From positions 2,852,001-2,916,000 of the forward strand of contig NZ_AP018437.1 in the NCBI RefSeq assembly GCF_003966975.1: a DNA stretch of 64,000 bases, in the 5' to 3' direction. Both the position numbers and the translations under genes were made by a program. Source of the stretch: Pelolinea submarina (GTDB taxonomy: Bacteria > Chloroflexota > Anaerolineae > Anaerolineales > Anaerolineaceae). This document shows, in pieces, positions 19,326-27,764 of the stretch. Each line of letters opens with the position of its first letter. Positions within the stretch are counted from its first letter, which is position 1. The notes below the pieces were generated by a model that was given only the letters and a program-made list of their open reading frames with translations, was not told the origin of the DNA and did no database searches.

Positions 19326-19979
19326 ATGAATCCTGAAATAATTGCATACTGGTTCTTTCGTTTGAACGGATGCGCCACAATCACTAATTTTATAATTCAT
19401 CCTGACCGGCGTGGTTCTCAACATACAGATGTGGATGTGCTAGCAGTAAGGTTCCCGCACCGTGCGGAGCTGTTGACTTCGGGAGAACCTATGCTGGACC
19501 ATCCTGTGTTCACTTCTGATGGAAGAATTGACATCTTATTCGCGGAAGTCAAACACGGCCAATGCCACTTGAACGGACCCTGGACAAATCCTGAGGATGA
19601 AAACATGCAGCGCGTCTTGTATGCTGTTGGCGCGTTTGATCAACAGCAGGTATATGAGGTCGCTCAGGCGCTCTATCAAGAAGGTATTTATCAGAATGAC
19701 ATCTACCGGGTGAGATTATTCGCTGTGGGCGAGAGAAAAAATAACGCAATCATTCACACCGCGGTGCAACTGCTGTGGGATGAAATACTAGTTTTTATTT
19801 TTAATCGTTTTGCCAGTTATCAAGCTCAAAAAGCGCACCATGGACAGTGGGATAGCATAGGAAGACAGCTATTTGAGCTTGCCTCAAGACACACGCAAGA
19901 AGAATTTATTAAAACTGTGAGAGCAAATATGCAAACTCATGTGAATTCCCAGCAGCTTGCACGACAGAATCCAGGTTGA
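19326..19979 (+). CDS. Putative PD-(D/E)XK nuclease within the BREX operon
   Basis: 217 residues from the ATG at 19326 (GGGG upstream); a start at 19311 adds five residues. The N-terminal half has the restriction-nuclease pattern: FFRLNGCATITNF helix, then TDVDVLAVRFP with Asp35/Asp37 on a strand, then LFAEVKHG with Glu74-x-Lys76. After that a conserved-looking helix VLYAVGAF and a long helical tail. This fits the D..ExK active site of Mrr/Holliday-resolvase-type nucleases. It lies between pglX and pglZ with 20- and 6-base gaps, so it belongs to the operon. I know of no standard BREX component with this shape; it could supply the cleaving activity that classical BREX lacks (inference). Confidence 0.65.
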   Translation: MNPEIIAYWFFRLNGCATITNFIIHPDRRGSQHTDVDVLAVRFPHRAELLTSGEPMLDHPVFTSDGRIDILFAEVKHGQCHLNGPWTNPEDENMQRVLYAVGAFDQQQVYEVAQALYQEGIYQNDIYRVRLFAVGERKNNAIIHTAVQLLWDEILVFIFNRFASYQAQKAHHGQWDSIGRQLFELASRHTQEEFIKTVRANMQTHVNSQQLARQNPG

Positions 19980-19985
19980 GGAATT

Positions 19986-22334
19986 ATGATTAAGATTGTG
20001 CAGGATCCGAATAAATTAGGGTTTGGCATTGCTGTGGATCAGATGAATTTCATCGCAGAATTTCCCCACAGGGTGAAAGAAATCCAACAAGCATTCGAGA
20101 ACCATCAGGCGTATACCTTGGTCATATCGCAACCGGTGGTCATTCAATGGTTGAAGAATATGTCCACCCGCTTCCCGCAGGGAGTTTTCGTATTTGAGAT
20201 AGTAGACGCTCGTGGTGTGTTAGCCCAGCGTTGGGAGCTGGAGATCCCGGCTAGCGTGACCAATGAGGAGATCATCCTGGCAGACCTGCTTGTAATCGAT
20301 ATCCATCCTCAACCTGGCTTTACCTTTGAAGACACTCTCCTGGCTCATTTTTACGCCCCCATTTTAACTTCGATGACTTTTCCCTTCACTCAATTATCCT
20401 CCTTGTTAGAGTCTGTAGACCCTCAGAAATGGAAAGCCAACCTAGGAATTCCTTTGCTCGCGCGAACACTTCACTCCCGTTTAGAGGAATGGAAAAGCAA
20501 GGCCAGGTCGAATGAACAACGCCTGTTGGTGGAAATGTTTGCAGCAGACCCGAATGCCTTAATGCTTCAACTTATGCGGTTCCGCGTGTTGCGCAGTTAC
20601 CCGTCAATTGGCGAAGCCGTGTTGGGAGAAGTCTTTGACGTCTTTAGAACCCTCAAAATGCAGTTGGAAGACCTTAAGATTGAGGAGTCCAAGATTCCCG
20701 AAACGATTCTTCAAGTGACATATTTTCTCAATAACCAACAGCCACAGAATTCGGATGACCTGGTTACACTTCTTGATCGAACGAGCGGGCTGTTGTCGGT
20801 GGAATTTGAAACTATCGAAAAACACTTGCGAGACCATTCCGATTGGATCACACCGGAGCTGATAGATCAAATAGAGGAAAAGTTCAGCGATCCGTCCCGC
20901 CGTTTAAATCGGAAAATTGCGACCTTGCGCGGGATGATCCGTCCACTTAAGCCCAAAACTCCAGATCTTTACTGGGATGTGGACACCATGCTTTCTTGGG
21001 CAACCGAGTCCTACCTACCCTACCAATCCTGGTGTAATCGTCAAGAACAATTTGACTCTGATCTTTTTGCCATTGGTGACCGTTTTTCGGAGTGGCTGAT
21101 GAAAAACTGGAATAACATCCACGCCAATTCGAAACGCATGGTCTTCAACATTCTCCCCAATAAAGCAATAGATCTGAAACGCGATGGTGTTGTTAACCTG
21201 GTTTTGGTGATTGATAACCTTGGTTGGACATTCTCCGAAATGCTGCGCGATATGTTCCAGGAACGAGGTTACTTCCTGACCGGTGCTGAGCCTTATCTTG
21301 CGATGCTCCCTAGCGAAACTGAAATTTCCAAAAAATGTTTGCTAGCTGGAGCGGTGGGGTATCAGGCGATTGATGATAAGACCTACAAAGGCATGATTGA
21401 AAAGGGGTGGGTGCCATATTTTAAAGATAATGCTTTTCGCTACATTAGCGATATCGGCAGCTTGAGCACGATCGAAACCATCGACGCAGCTTCCTATGTG
21501 GTTAATTACCTGGCGATAGATAAAGCCCTACACAAATCCGCAGATGAAATCGGCATGTCTCACTGGGATCATATTTATCACTTGCTGGAAAAACTGGTGG
21601 AGAATACGATCTTTTTTATTGAAAAACATGGTTTACAGGAAAACATTCGCATTCATGTTGTCTCTGATCATGGCTCTACCCGTATTCCTGCCTCCGTGCA
21701 GAATGATCTGGATCTAGCCTTCTTCAAAACAAATGGTTTCGAAGCCCGTTCTCATCGATATGTGACCGTAAGCAGCGAACGCTTTTCGGGGCTGGCAGAT
21801 AACTTGAGATTGGATTGCTTTTTCCTACCTGCCAATGATTTTATGAATCCGGAAAACGTTTTGTGCGCCAGACGGAGTAACCGATTTCTACCCACCGATA
21901 AGGGTTTTTACGTACACGGTGGGCTCCTCCCCGAAGAAATCATTGTTCCATATCTGGTTTTTGAACCAGCCACCATCGCGACCCAGGATTTAACGGTTCT
22001 TCTCAAGAAGAATGAATTCCGTTACCGCATGGAAACGGTCGAATTGGAAATTGGCAACCCCAATGATTCAGCCGTGGATCAAATTCAGGTCAGCCTATTG
22101 AATGGAAATGTGGAAAGCGAACCCATTCGGATAGCTTTATTGAATGGCAAGAAAAATATGGCTATCCAGATCAAAGCGCGTTTCAAAGTGACCAGTATCC
22201 TTGAAGAGCAGAGCAACCTGCACATCCGGATCCGGTACCATGCACACGGTGAGCAACGCACCTTTGATGTGCTACCCAAGATCACCATGAAAAAGATGGT
22301 TGAAGAGAAAAGTACAAGTGTATTTGACGATTGA
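19986..22334 (+). CDS. pglZ: PglZ: BREX alkaline-phosphatase-superfamily protein
   Basis: 782 residues. The PglZ domain begins around 400 with NLVLVIDNLGW (Asp410) and continues to VVSDHGSTRIP (Asp561, His562), the metal-site motifs of the alkaline phosphatase fold. Residues 1-390 are the usual helical N-terminal part. The C-terminal 100 residues are predicted beta-rich (VELEIGNPNDSAVDQIQVSLLN). PglZ is the one gene shared by all BREX types and works with BrxC and PglX in modification and exclusion; its reaction is not settled. The start has GAGGA five bases upstream and follows the nuclease gene directly. Confidence 0.9.
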   Translation: MIKIVQDPNKLGFGIAVDQMNFIAEFPHRVKEIQQAFENHQAYTLVISQPVVIQWLKNMSTRFPQGVFVFEIVDARGVLAQRWELEIPASVTNEEIILADLLVIDIHPQPGFTFEDTLLAHFYAPILTSMTFPFTQLSSLLESVDPQKWKANLGIPLLARTLHSRLEEWKSKARSNEQRLLVEMFAADPNALMLQLMRFRVLRSYPSIGEAVLGEVFDVFRTLKMQLEDLKIEESKIPETILQVTYFLNNQQPQNSDDLVTLLDRTSGLLSVEFETIEKHLRDHSDWITPELIDQIEEKFSDPSRRLNRKIATLRGMIRPLKPKTPDLYWDVDTMLSWATESYLPYQSWCNRQEQFDSDLFAIGDRFSEWLMKNWNNIHANSKRMVFNILPNKAIDLKRDGVVNLVLVIDNLGWTFSEMLRDMFQERGYFLTGAEPYLAMLPSETEISKKCLLAGAVGYQAIDDKTYKGMIEKGWVPYFKDNAFRYISDIGSLSTIETIDAASYVVNYLAIDKALHKSADEIGMSHWDHIYHLLEKLVENTIFFIEKHGLQENIRIHVVSDHGSTRIPASVQNDLDLAFFKTNGFEARSHRYVTVSSERFSGLADNLRLDCFFLPANDFMNPENVLCARRSNRFLPTDKGFYVHGGLLPEEIIVPYLVFEPATIATQDLTVLLKKNEFRYRMETVELEIGNPNDSAVDQIQVSLLNGNVESEPIRIALLNGKKNMAIQIKARFKVTSILEEQSNLHIRIRYHAHGEQRTFDVLPKITMKKMVEEKSTSVFDD

Positions 22335-22383
22335 CATCAAGCCTTCACCAACAATAGTGAAGAACTTGTCTAAGGAGTGAGAG

Positions 22384-24471
22384 ATGGAAACATTTGAACA
22401 AAAGGCATTAGACGTTTTTAGCGAAATTGTAATCAACAAGTCTTTTGTACATAAAGCCGGTTTTGGCAGCCGGGCAATCCCTACGTACGTGCGGGAATGG
22501 ATTATCTCTCATTACCTGGATAATAGTACTGAATTAACGGAAGCTGCTCGCCAGAAAATTGCTGGTTTTGTACAGAAGTATGTGCCCGATAAAAGTCAAA
22601 AAGAAACGATCAAGAACCAGCTCTTTGAACAAATGGAGGTCCAATTTCTGGACAATTTTTCGGTATACGTTAATCTGGAAAAGGGCGACCGATACCTCAA
22701 TATCCCATTCTTAGATGAGAATACCGCTTTTACAGTACCTCAAATTGTGCAAGACAACGAAATGCTTTTAAGCAGCGGTTTATGGGGAGTAGGAAAGCTT
22801 TACTACGTTCCAAAAAATGACGATAACCCGCGCGGACAAATATGGATGCGCGAATTCCGTCCTTTTCAGCTGGCGAACATGGATCTAGAGTATTTCCGTG
22901 AATGTCGAAAGAGCTTCAGCACACAGGAATGGATTGATTTTCTAATCTCATCGATGGGTTTTAATTACAAGCTCTACAGTGAGAGGCAAAAAATCTTACT
23001 AGTTTGCCGGCTTATCCCGATGGTTGAGCCTCGTTATAACCTGGTGGAACTGGCGCCAAAAGGAACGGGCAAGAGTTTCGTTTTTGAAAACATGTCCCGG
23101 TATGTTGCTGTACGCTCAGGAGCAATTTCACCTGCAGTGTTATTTTTTAATGATTCACGAAAGACTCCTGGTTTAATCACTCGATATGACAGCGTTGTGA
23201 TCGATGAAGCTCAAAAGGTCAAAGCAGATACCTCCGGTGAACTTACCGCACTACTCAAGTCCTATCTTGAAGCCGGTCGTTTCGCTCGTGGAAGTGCAAG
23301 TTCCATCAATGCAGAAGCTGGCTTAGTTATGTTGGCGAACATCGATCTTGACCAAAACAAAAGACCATTGAATGAGCAGGTGGGTTTGTTTCGTGTCTTC
23401 CCGAATTTCCTGCGCGAAACTGCCTTTATTGACAGGTTCTCAGGACTGCTACCCGGATGGGATTTACCGAGAATTGGCAAAGATACTCCTTCCAAGACGA
23501 TCGGCCTTAAGGGCGATATCTTCGGTGAAATACTTCATTCCCTCCGCAGTGATATTAGTTATCGTGATTACGTAAAAACAAATATGGAACTGCAAAACTG
23601 TGACGATATGCGCGACAGTAAGGCGGTCGAAGCGGGGGCAACTGGATTATTGAAAATCCTTTTCCCGGATCAAGATCCTTCCGAAGAAGAATTTTACTTA
23701 TATTGTGCAAACCCGGCCTTGGAATTACGTCAGCGAGTGAGAGATGAGTTGTGCAAGCTAGATCGAGAATATATTCCTGTCACCTTTTCATCGAAAATCC
23801 CCGATGATTTTCAGCAAGGGCACAGGCTTGTTAGTTACGCAGATCCAGATATGATGCCCTCTCCCCCTGGTGCCCAATCTGTGTCCGAGTCGATTTCTCC
23901 TCAAGATGAAGAAGAAGCTGAGGTTTTACAGTATTTTGGTGCTATTGAGGCTCCAACTGCTGAAGTTGAAGAAGAAACTAAGGTAAAGGAAAATATCAAT
24001 GAGTTAACCGCTAAAACTATTAATATCCGTGAAGGTGAAAAAGGGTATAGTTACGAAAACCTATTTGGACCATACCTTAAAGGTGCAAAGAAGATTTATG
24101 TGGTTGATCCATTTATTCGGCTGGAATATCAGATCCGTAATTTCCTTTCTTTTGTGGAAATTATAAATATTGAATCAGGGAATGTGGATCTCATCTTGGT
24201 CACCTCTGCAGAAGATATTTATCAGGAACAAGATATGACGATGAAGTTCAAAGAAATTTACCATAACCTTCAGAAGCACAACATCAATTTCGTCTATCGA
24301 TTCGATCCAAACATACACGACAGAAGTATCAAGCTAGATAATGGATGGACTATTTATCCAGGAAGAGGACTAGATATATTCCAAAAACCTGAATCAAAAT
24401 ATGAATTGAGTACAGTAGATCAAGCAAAACGAAAATGCCGAGAAACTCAAATAATCTTTCAAAAAAGCTAA
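22384..24471 (+). CDS. brxL: BrxL: AAA+ protein with C-terminal MIT_C (PLD-like) domain
   Basis: 695 residues with AAGGAGTGAGAG before the ATG. N-terminal domain 1-180 with LWGVGKLYYV, then the AAA+ core: Walker A LAPKGTGKSF (224-232) and Walker B SVVIDEAQ (270-277), then NIDLDQNKR and FIDRFSGLLPGW, both typical of BrxL. In known BrxL the core assembles into rings on DNA and is required for phage exclusion. After an acidic linker (about 480-540, rich in E) the C-terminus is not a Lon-like domain. It has KKIYVVDPFIRLEYQIRNF and IHDRSIKLDNGWTIYPGRG, the pattern of the phospholipase-D-like MIT_C domain of MITD1, with HDR at 645-647. This fusion points to BREX type 4-like BrxL. Confidence 0.85.
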   Translation: METFEQKALDVFSEIVINKSFVHKAGFGSRAIPTYVREWIISHYLDNSTELTEAARQKIAGFVQKYVPDKSQKETIKNQLFEQMEVQFLDNFSVYVNLEKGDRYLNIPFLDENTAFTVPQIVQDNEMLLSSGLWGVGKLYYVPKNDDNPRGQIWMREFRPFQLANMDLEYFRECRKSFSTQEWIDFLISSMGFNYKLYSERQKILLVCRLIPMVEPRYNLVELAPKGTGKSFVFENMSRYVAVRSGAISPAVLFFNDSRKTPGLITRYDSVVIDEAQKVKADTSGELTALLKSYLEAGRFARGSASSINAEAGLVMLANIDLDQNKRPLNEQVGLFRVFPNFLRETAFIDRFSGLLPGWDLPRIGKDTPSKTIGLKGDIFGEILHSLRSDISYRDYVKTNMELQNCDDMRDSKAVEAGATGLLKILFPDQDPSEEEFYLYCANPALELRQRVRDELCKLDREYIPVTFSSKIPDDFQQGHRLVSYADPDMMPSPPGAQSVSESISPQDEEEAEVLQYFGAIEAPTAEVEEETKVKENINELTAKTINIREGEKGYSYENLFGPYLKGAKKIYVVDPFIRLEYQIRNFLSFVEIINIESGNVDLILVTSAEDIYQEQDMTMKFKEIYHNLQKHNINFVYRFDPNIHDRSIKLDNGWTIYPGRGLDIFQKPESKYELSTVDQAKRKCRETQIIFQKS

Positions 24472-24481
24472 GGGGGTAGAT

Positions 24482-26041
24482 TTGGCAACTTGGGTAGAAG
24501 ACATTATACAAGCACTAGAGAACCTGGGCGGACAAGCTCATCGTAAGGAAATCCTTGAAGAGATTAGAAGGATTCGTCAAGAGCCCTTACCAAAAAACGC
24601 AATCGAATCAATGCAAGAGAGGATTCAAGCGTATTCTTCCGATTCCGCTCATTTTCAAGGAATTGACCTATTCAAGAAGATGGGAAATGGAGTCTGGGCG
24701 CTTAGAGAACATAAATATTTGATATCCGAAACCTATTCAACTCCATCAATAATTGAAATTAATAGCAGCAATGAAGTAAAGACACCATGGCTTACAGATA
24801 TCATCCAAGCATTGCGGAATTTAGGTGGAGTTGCATCAGCCTCGGACATCTGTGAAGAAGTTAAAAGGATCCGGAGAGAACCATTTCCAACTAATTGGAA
24901 AAATATAATTAGGCATCGGTTAGGTGATTTCTCCTCAGATTCAAATTATTTTAAGGGAAAAGATTATTTTAGAAAACTGGAAAATGGAAATTGGGCGTTA
25001 CGAAATCAAAATACTTACTTCCGACCAACACATAATTCAACAAATCGATTGGAAGAAAAATCTATGAGTAATAAATTTAATGAATCTCCTGATGATATAG
25101 AAAATATTCTAAAGACAATTAAGCAATATCGTGATTTTCAACAACCGAATTCTTCCTCCTGGAAGGATTATGTTACAGAAATCTTTCATATTCTCGGATT
25201 TTCCACTACAGAAAAAAATCCTCGTTTAATTACGTTAAATATCATGGGGGCAAATCATTTACCCAAAGCGATTGTTGGTTATATCCAACCTGAAGAGAGT
25301 TTCGATGAAATTGTTCCTGGTTTACCCTGGGACTCATACATTTTTTTTGCGGCGTATTTTTATCAAATTACTTGGGGAATACTAACAGACGGATTAAAGT
25401 TAAGAATCGTAACCTTTGAAAACCAAGAAATCAAACAGGTAAATTTTTGGCCAGATTTTGACGAAATCATAAATAATGAAAAACTAGATGGTTTTTTTTC
25501 AATCCAACAAATTTTCGCAAATATCAAAACGAGTAGTGAAAATAAAAACAACGGGGTGCGTAACAATCGAAATATGCAAGAGAAAGCGGGTAAGGGAAAA
25601 TCCACAGAAAGGCAAGTCCAGAATTATAAATTTTGGCAACAATTGTTAGGAAAAGCAAAGGAGAGAACAAATCTTCATGCCAATATAACACCCAACAAAC
25701 AAAGCTGGATTAGTACTGGCGCTGGAAAAAGTGGCCTGAATTTAAGCTACTACGTACGAGAAAATGATGCTCAAGTAGAATTATATATTGATAATGGCGA
25801 TAAAAAGTGGAATAAAGAAATATTTAATATTTTCTATAAAAATAGAGAAACGATAGATAAAGATTTCGGCAATCCTTTAGATTGGCAATTACTCCCTGAA
25901 AAAAGATCAAGCCGTATTCGATTTTTAATAACAACTTATGGAATAACAAGCCTGGGTCATTGGGATGCATTACAAGACCAAATGATTGATTCAATGATTA
26001 ATTTAGAAAAAGTATTTCGTCCATATATAAGGAACCTCTAA
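24482..26041 (+). CDS. Duplicated winged-helix, degenerate nuclease-like domain, DUF4268 protein
   Basis: 519 residues from a TTG start with AAGGGGGTAG upstream, 10 bases after brxL. Residues 3-75 and 102-176 are two copies of one helical domain (DIIQALENLGGQAHRKEI / DIIQALRNLGGVASASDI; FKKMGNGVWALRE / FRKLENGNWALRN), probably winged-helix DNA-binding units. Residues 227-330 (SWKDYVTEIFHILGF; WGILTDGLKLRIV) match the N-terminal domain of PglX in the same operon, again without a visible D..ExK site. Residues 383-519 fit DUF4268 (YKFWQQLLGKA; QSWISTGAGKSGLN; PLDWQLLPEKRSSRI), a domain common in defence loci. It is not a standard BREX gene; it may be a specificity or cleavage-control subunit that pairs with PglX partners (inference). 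Confidence 0.7.
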   Translation: MATWVEDIIQALENLGGQAHRKEILEEIRRIRQEPLPKNAIESMQERIQAYSSDSAHFQGIDLFKKMGNGVWALREHKYLISETYSTPSIIEINSSNEVKTPWLTDIIQALRNLGGVASASDICEEVKRIRREPFPTNWKNIIRHRLGDFSSDSNYFKGKDYFRKLENGNWALRNQNTYFRPTHNSTNRLEEKSMSNKFNESPDDIENILKTIKQYRDFQQPNSSSWKDYVTEIFHILGFSTTEKNPRLITLNIMGANHLPKAIVGYIQPEESFDEIVPGLPWDSYIFFAAYFYQITWGILTDGLKLRIVTFENQEIKQVNFWPDFDEIINNEKLDGFFSIQQIFANIKTSSENKNNGVRNNRNMQEKAGKGKSTERQVQNYKFWQQLLGKAKERTNLHANITPNKQSWISTGAGKSGLNLSYYVRENDAQVELYIDNGDKKWNKEIFNIFYKNRETIDKDFGNPLDWQLLPEKRSSRIRFLITTYGITSLGHWDALQDQMIDSMINLEKVFRPYIRNL

Positions 26042-26045
26042 TTAT

Positions 26046-26459
26046 TTACTCCACCCACCCCATCTCTTGCACCACCTGAAACAACGTATTCTCCACCAGC
26101 TCCTTTTCTATCTCCGCCCGGCTGCCCCGTTTCGCCCGCCCCATGCTCGCCTGTAGTCCCGATATGCGCAGTACAAACATAGCCGTTTGCAGCCGCGTCT
26201 TCTCGTCCCCCTCGCTCAGCGCCTGCCCCACTACCTCCAGTGATTTCTCCACCAACTCGTTCATCTTGTCCTGGTGCTTTTCCCGCACCGCCTGCCGCCG
26301 TACCTCCAGTTCGTACTGGAAACCCGTGTCATGGTTCCGCCAGGTGTTGATCACCTGCCGCGATACCCCTAACCTGCGTGCCACCTCCACATCGCTGCAC
26401 CCCCTCACCACCAGTTCCAATGCCTTTTCCTGCTTTTGCGTCAATGTTTTCTCGTCCAT
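26046..26459 (-). CDS. Helix-turn-helix protein resembling phage terminase small-subunit/transposase HTH
   Basis: 137 residues. HTH near 10-40: KALELVVRGCSDVEVARRLGVSRQVINTWRN, followed by a basic, charged coiled-coil-like helix (FQYELEVRRQAVREKHQDKMNELVEKSLEVV). The pattern is seen in homeodomain-like small terminases and orphan DNA-binding proteins. It is convergent with the BREX operon (4 bases between stops) and its composition is GC-rich like the chromosome. No terminase large subunit or other phage gene is nearby, so it is an orphan. Confidence 0.6.
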   Translation of the reverse strand: MDEKTLTQKQEKALELVVRGCSDVEVARRLGVSRQVINTWRNHDTGFQYELEVRRQAVREKHQDKMNELVEKSLEVVGQALSEGDEKTRLQTAMFVLRISGLQASMGRAKRGSRAEIEKELVENTLFQVVQEMGWVE

Positions 26460-26675
26460 GTTGTTTGGCTGTTTTTCCCTTTCATCCCTCCATTCCCCCT
26501 ATTCGCTCATGTTGTTTAAATACAATACCCCACGATATTCCATCATACTGGATTCATCGTCAATTAATTCATTTCAAAATCCAATATCCAGGGGGGATTA
26601 TCGTGGGATACGCCTATGCGCACTTAATAACGGATTCGTTTTACAAAAGTGTCAACTTCTGTCCAAAACCAATCC
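26460..26675. other. Gap without gene between HTH and DUF488 genes
   Basis: 216 bases. The only structure seen is CCCACGAT near 26529 facing ATCGTGGG near 26599, an 8-bp inverted pair about 65 bases apart. No gene supported. Confidence 0.5.
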
Positions 26676-27128
26676 CTACTTGACCTGATTTACCATCAAA
26701 TGCCTTACTTCGATCTCCGGATCGAGCTGGTCGTGCAGGTAGCCGGCCAGGATGCTGCGGTGGCATTCGGCCGGGTCAGCCTCGTAGCACAGCAGGCAGC
26801 AGGTGTGCTGGTAGATCTGCTCCATCAGTTCGCGCAGTAGGTCGGGCTGGGCCTGGATGCCGGCCAGGTACTGCCGCTCCAGCCAGTCCCAGTCAGGGTT
26901 GGCAGTGTAGGCCTTGCGAATGGCGCTGGGGGTGCCAAGGGCGCGGTAGTGCACGTAGCCGACGCCGACCTCCGCCAGGGCATTGCGTAGGGCGGTCTTG
27001 GAGAATTCCCGCCTGCGGCTGTTAGCGTTGTCGCGCACGTCAACCAGCAGGTCCACGCCGTGGCGGTCAAGGGTATGAAGGAAGTCGGGCAAACTGGCGC
27101 CCTGGAAGCCGATGGTATAGAGGATCAT
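26676..27128 (-). CDS. DUF488 family protein
   Basis: 150 residues with the full family signature: YTIGFQG at the start, LVDVRDNANSRRREFSK (about 29-45), GVGYVHYRALGTPSAIRK (about 56-73) and CCLLCYEADPAECHRSIL near 110-127. The family is widespread in bacteria; the paired Cys and the CHR motif are conserved, but no reaction is established. The start ATG at 27128 has no strong ribosome site. It is transcribed away from the repeat cluster. Confidence 0.92.
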   Translation of the reverse strand: MILYTIGFQGASLPDFLHTLDRHGVDLLVDVRDNANSRRREFSKTALRNALAEVGVGYVHYRALGTPSAIRKAYTANPDWDWLERQYLAGIQAQPDLLRELMEQIYQHTCCLLCYEADPAECHRSILAGYLHDQLDPEIEVRHLMVNQVK

Positions 27129-27199
27129 AAGCTGTGCCTTTCGTTTTGGTAATTATATAACGGGGGATACCCCTCCCTCCTTCAACCCCACATTCACTT

Positions 27200-27700
27200 C
27201 GACAGCCACCGCTTCGCCCTGCGACTTCATGCAGGCCTGTGATCGCAGCATCTTCGCTCGGTTGCTTCTCTACCCCACCGTTATGCGGCTTTGCCGATTC
27301 ATTGATCACTGGAGGCGATCAATGAATCGGCATCTCCGGCTTTCATTCACATGGAAGCCTACGAGATGCCGCTATCGATGGGGCATCTCCGCTCACTGTT
27401 CTTACAGTTCGCTTCTCTACCCCACCGTCATGCGGGCTTTACCGATTCTTGGAACAAAAGAAACAATCCAAGAATCGGCATCTCCGGCTTTCACTCCTGT
27501 GAAAGCCTGCGAGTAGCTCGCTGAATCGCAGCATCTTCGCTCAGTCGCTTCTCTACCCCACCATCATGCGGCTGGACGCCGCTATCGGTGGGGCATCTCC
27601 GCTCACTGTTCTTAATTTTGCTTCATGCTGCGACTTCATGCGGGCCTGTAGCCCGCTGAATCGCAGCATCTTCGCTCACTGTTCTTACAGTTCGCTTCGA
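27200..27700. repeat. Hairpin-rich repeat cluster upstream of rpsO
   Basis: Three diverged units, each with GCTTCTCTACCCCACC followed by ATGCGG (near 27264, 27412 and 27547), plus at least five hairpins. One has 15-bp arms, GCCGATTCATTGATC paired with GATCAATGAATCGGC (about 27292-27331). One has 13-bp arms, GCCGATTCTTGGA paired with TCCAAGAATCGGC except for one base on the left arm (about 27441-27479). GAGATGCC at 27363-27370 pairs with 27382-27389, and GCGGGC-CTGTA-GCCCGC is at 27640-27656. ATCTCCGCTC or ATCTTCGCTC plus ACTGT-TCTT-ACAGT recurs three times. No protein is supported. Confidence 0.8.
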
Positions 27701-27703
27701 TGG

Positions 27704-27709
27704 TATAAT
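27704..27709 (+). promoter_or_regulatory. Candidate rpsO promoter -10 box
   Basis: TATAAT about 85 bases before the rpsO start. Any -35 would fall inside the repeat hairpin ACTGT-TCTT-ACAGT at 27678-27691; no good TTGACA match. Confidence 0.5.
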
Positions 27710-27721
27710 TATCAGCCTGAC

Positions 27722-27764
27722 TAGTCCCTCTCGAGGCGCGAGCTTTGGGTGAGGAGACTTGCTA
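27722..27764 (+). promoter_or_regulatory. Candidate S15 autoregulatory leader
   Basis: AGTCCCTC at 27723-27730 can pair with GAGG-A-GACT at 27751-27759 (one bulged A). Inside, CTCG and CGAG make a small second hairpin. A branched leader just before rpsO fits S15 binding sites known in other bacteria that mimic its 16S rRNA site. Hand folding only. Confidence 0.4.

Noticed and set aside
10583..26041. DISARM or Dnd/Ssp system
   Set aside because: PglZ, BrxC and BrxL are present; no DrmA/B/C and no DndC-like sulfur gene.
26046..26459. Prophage fragment
   Set aside because: Only one small HTH gene; no other phage gene nearby.
27200..27700. Possible CRISPR array
   Set aside because: Units are irregular, contain long differing hairpins, and have no fixed-length spacers or cas genes.
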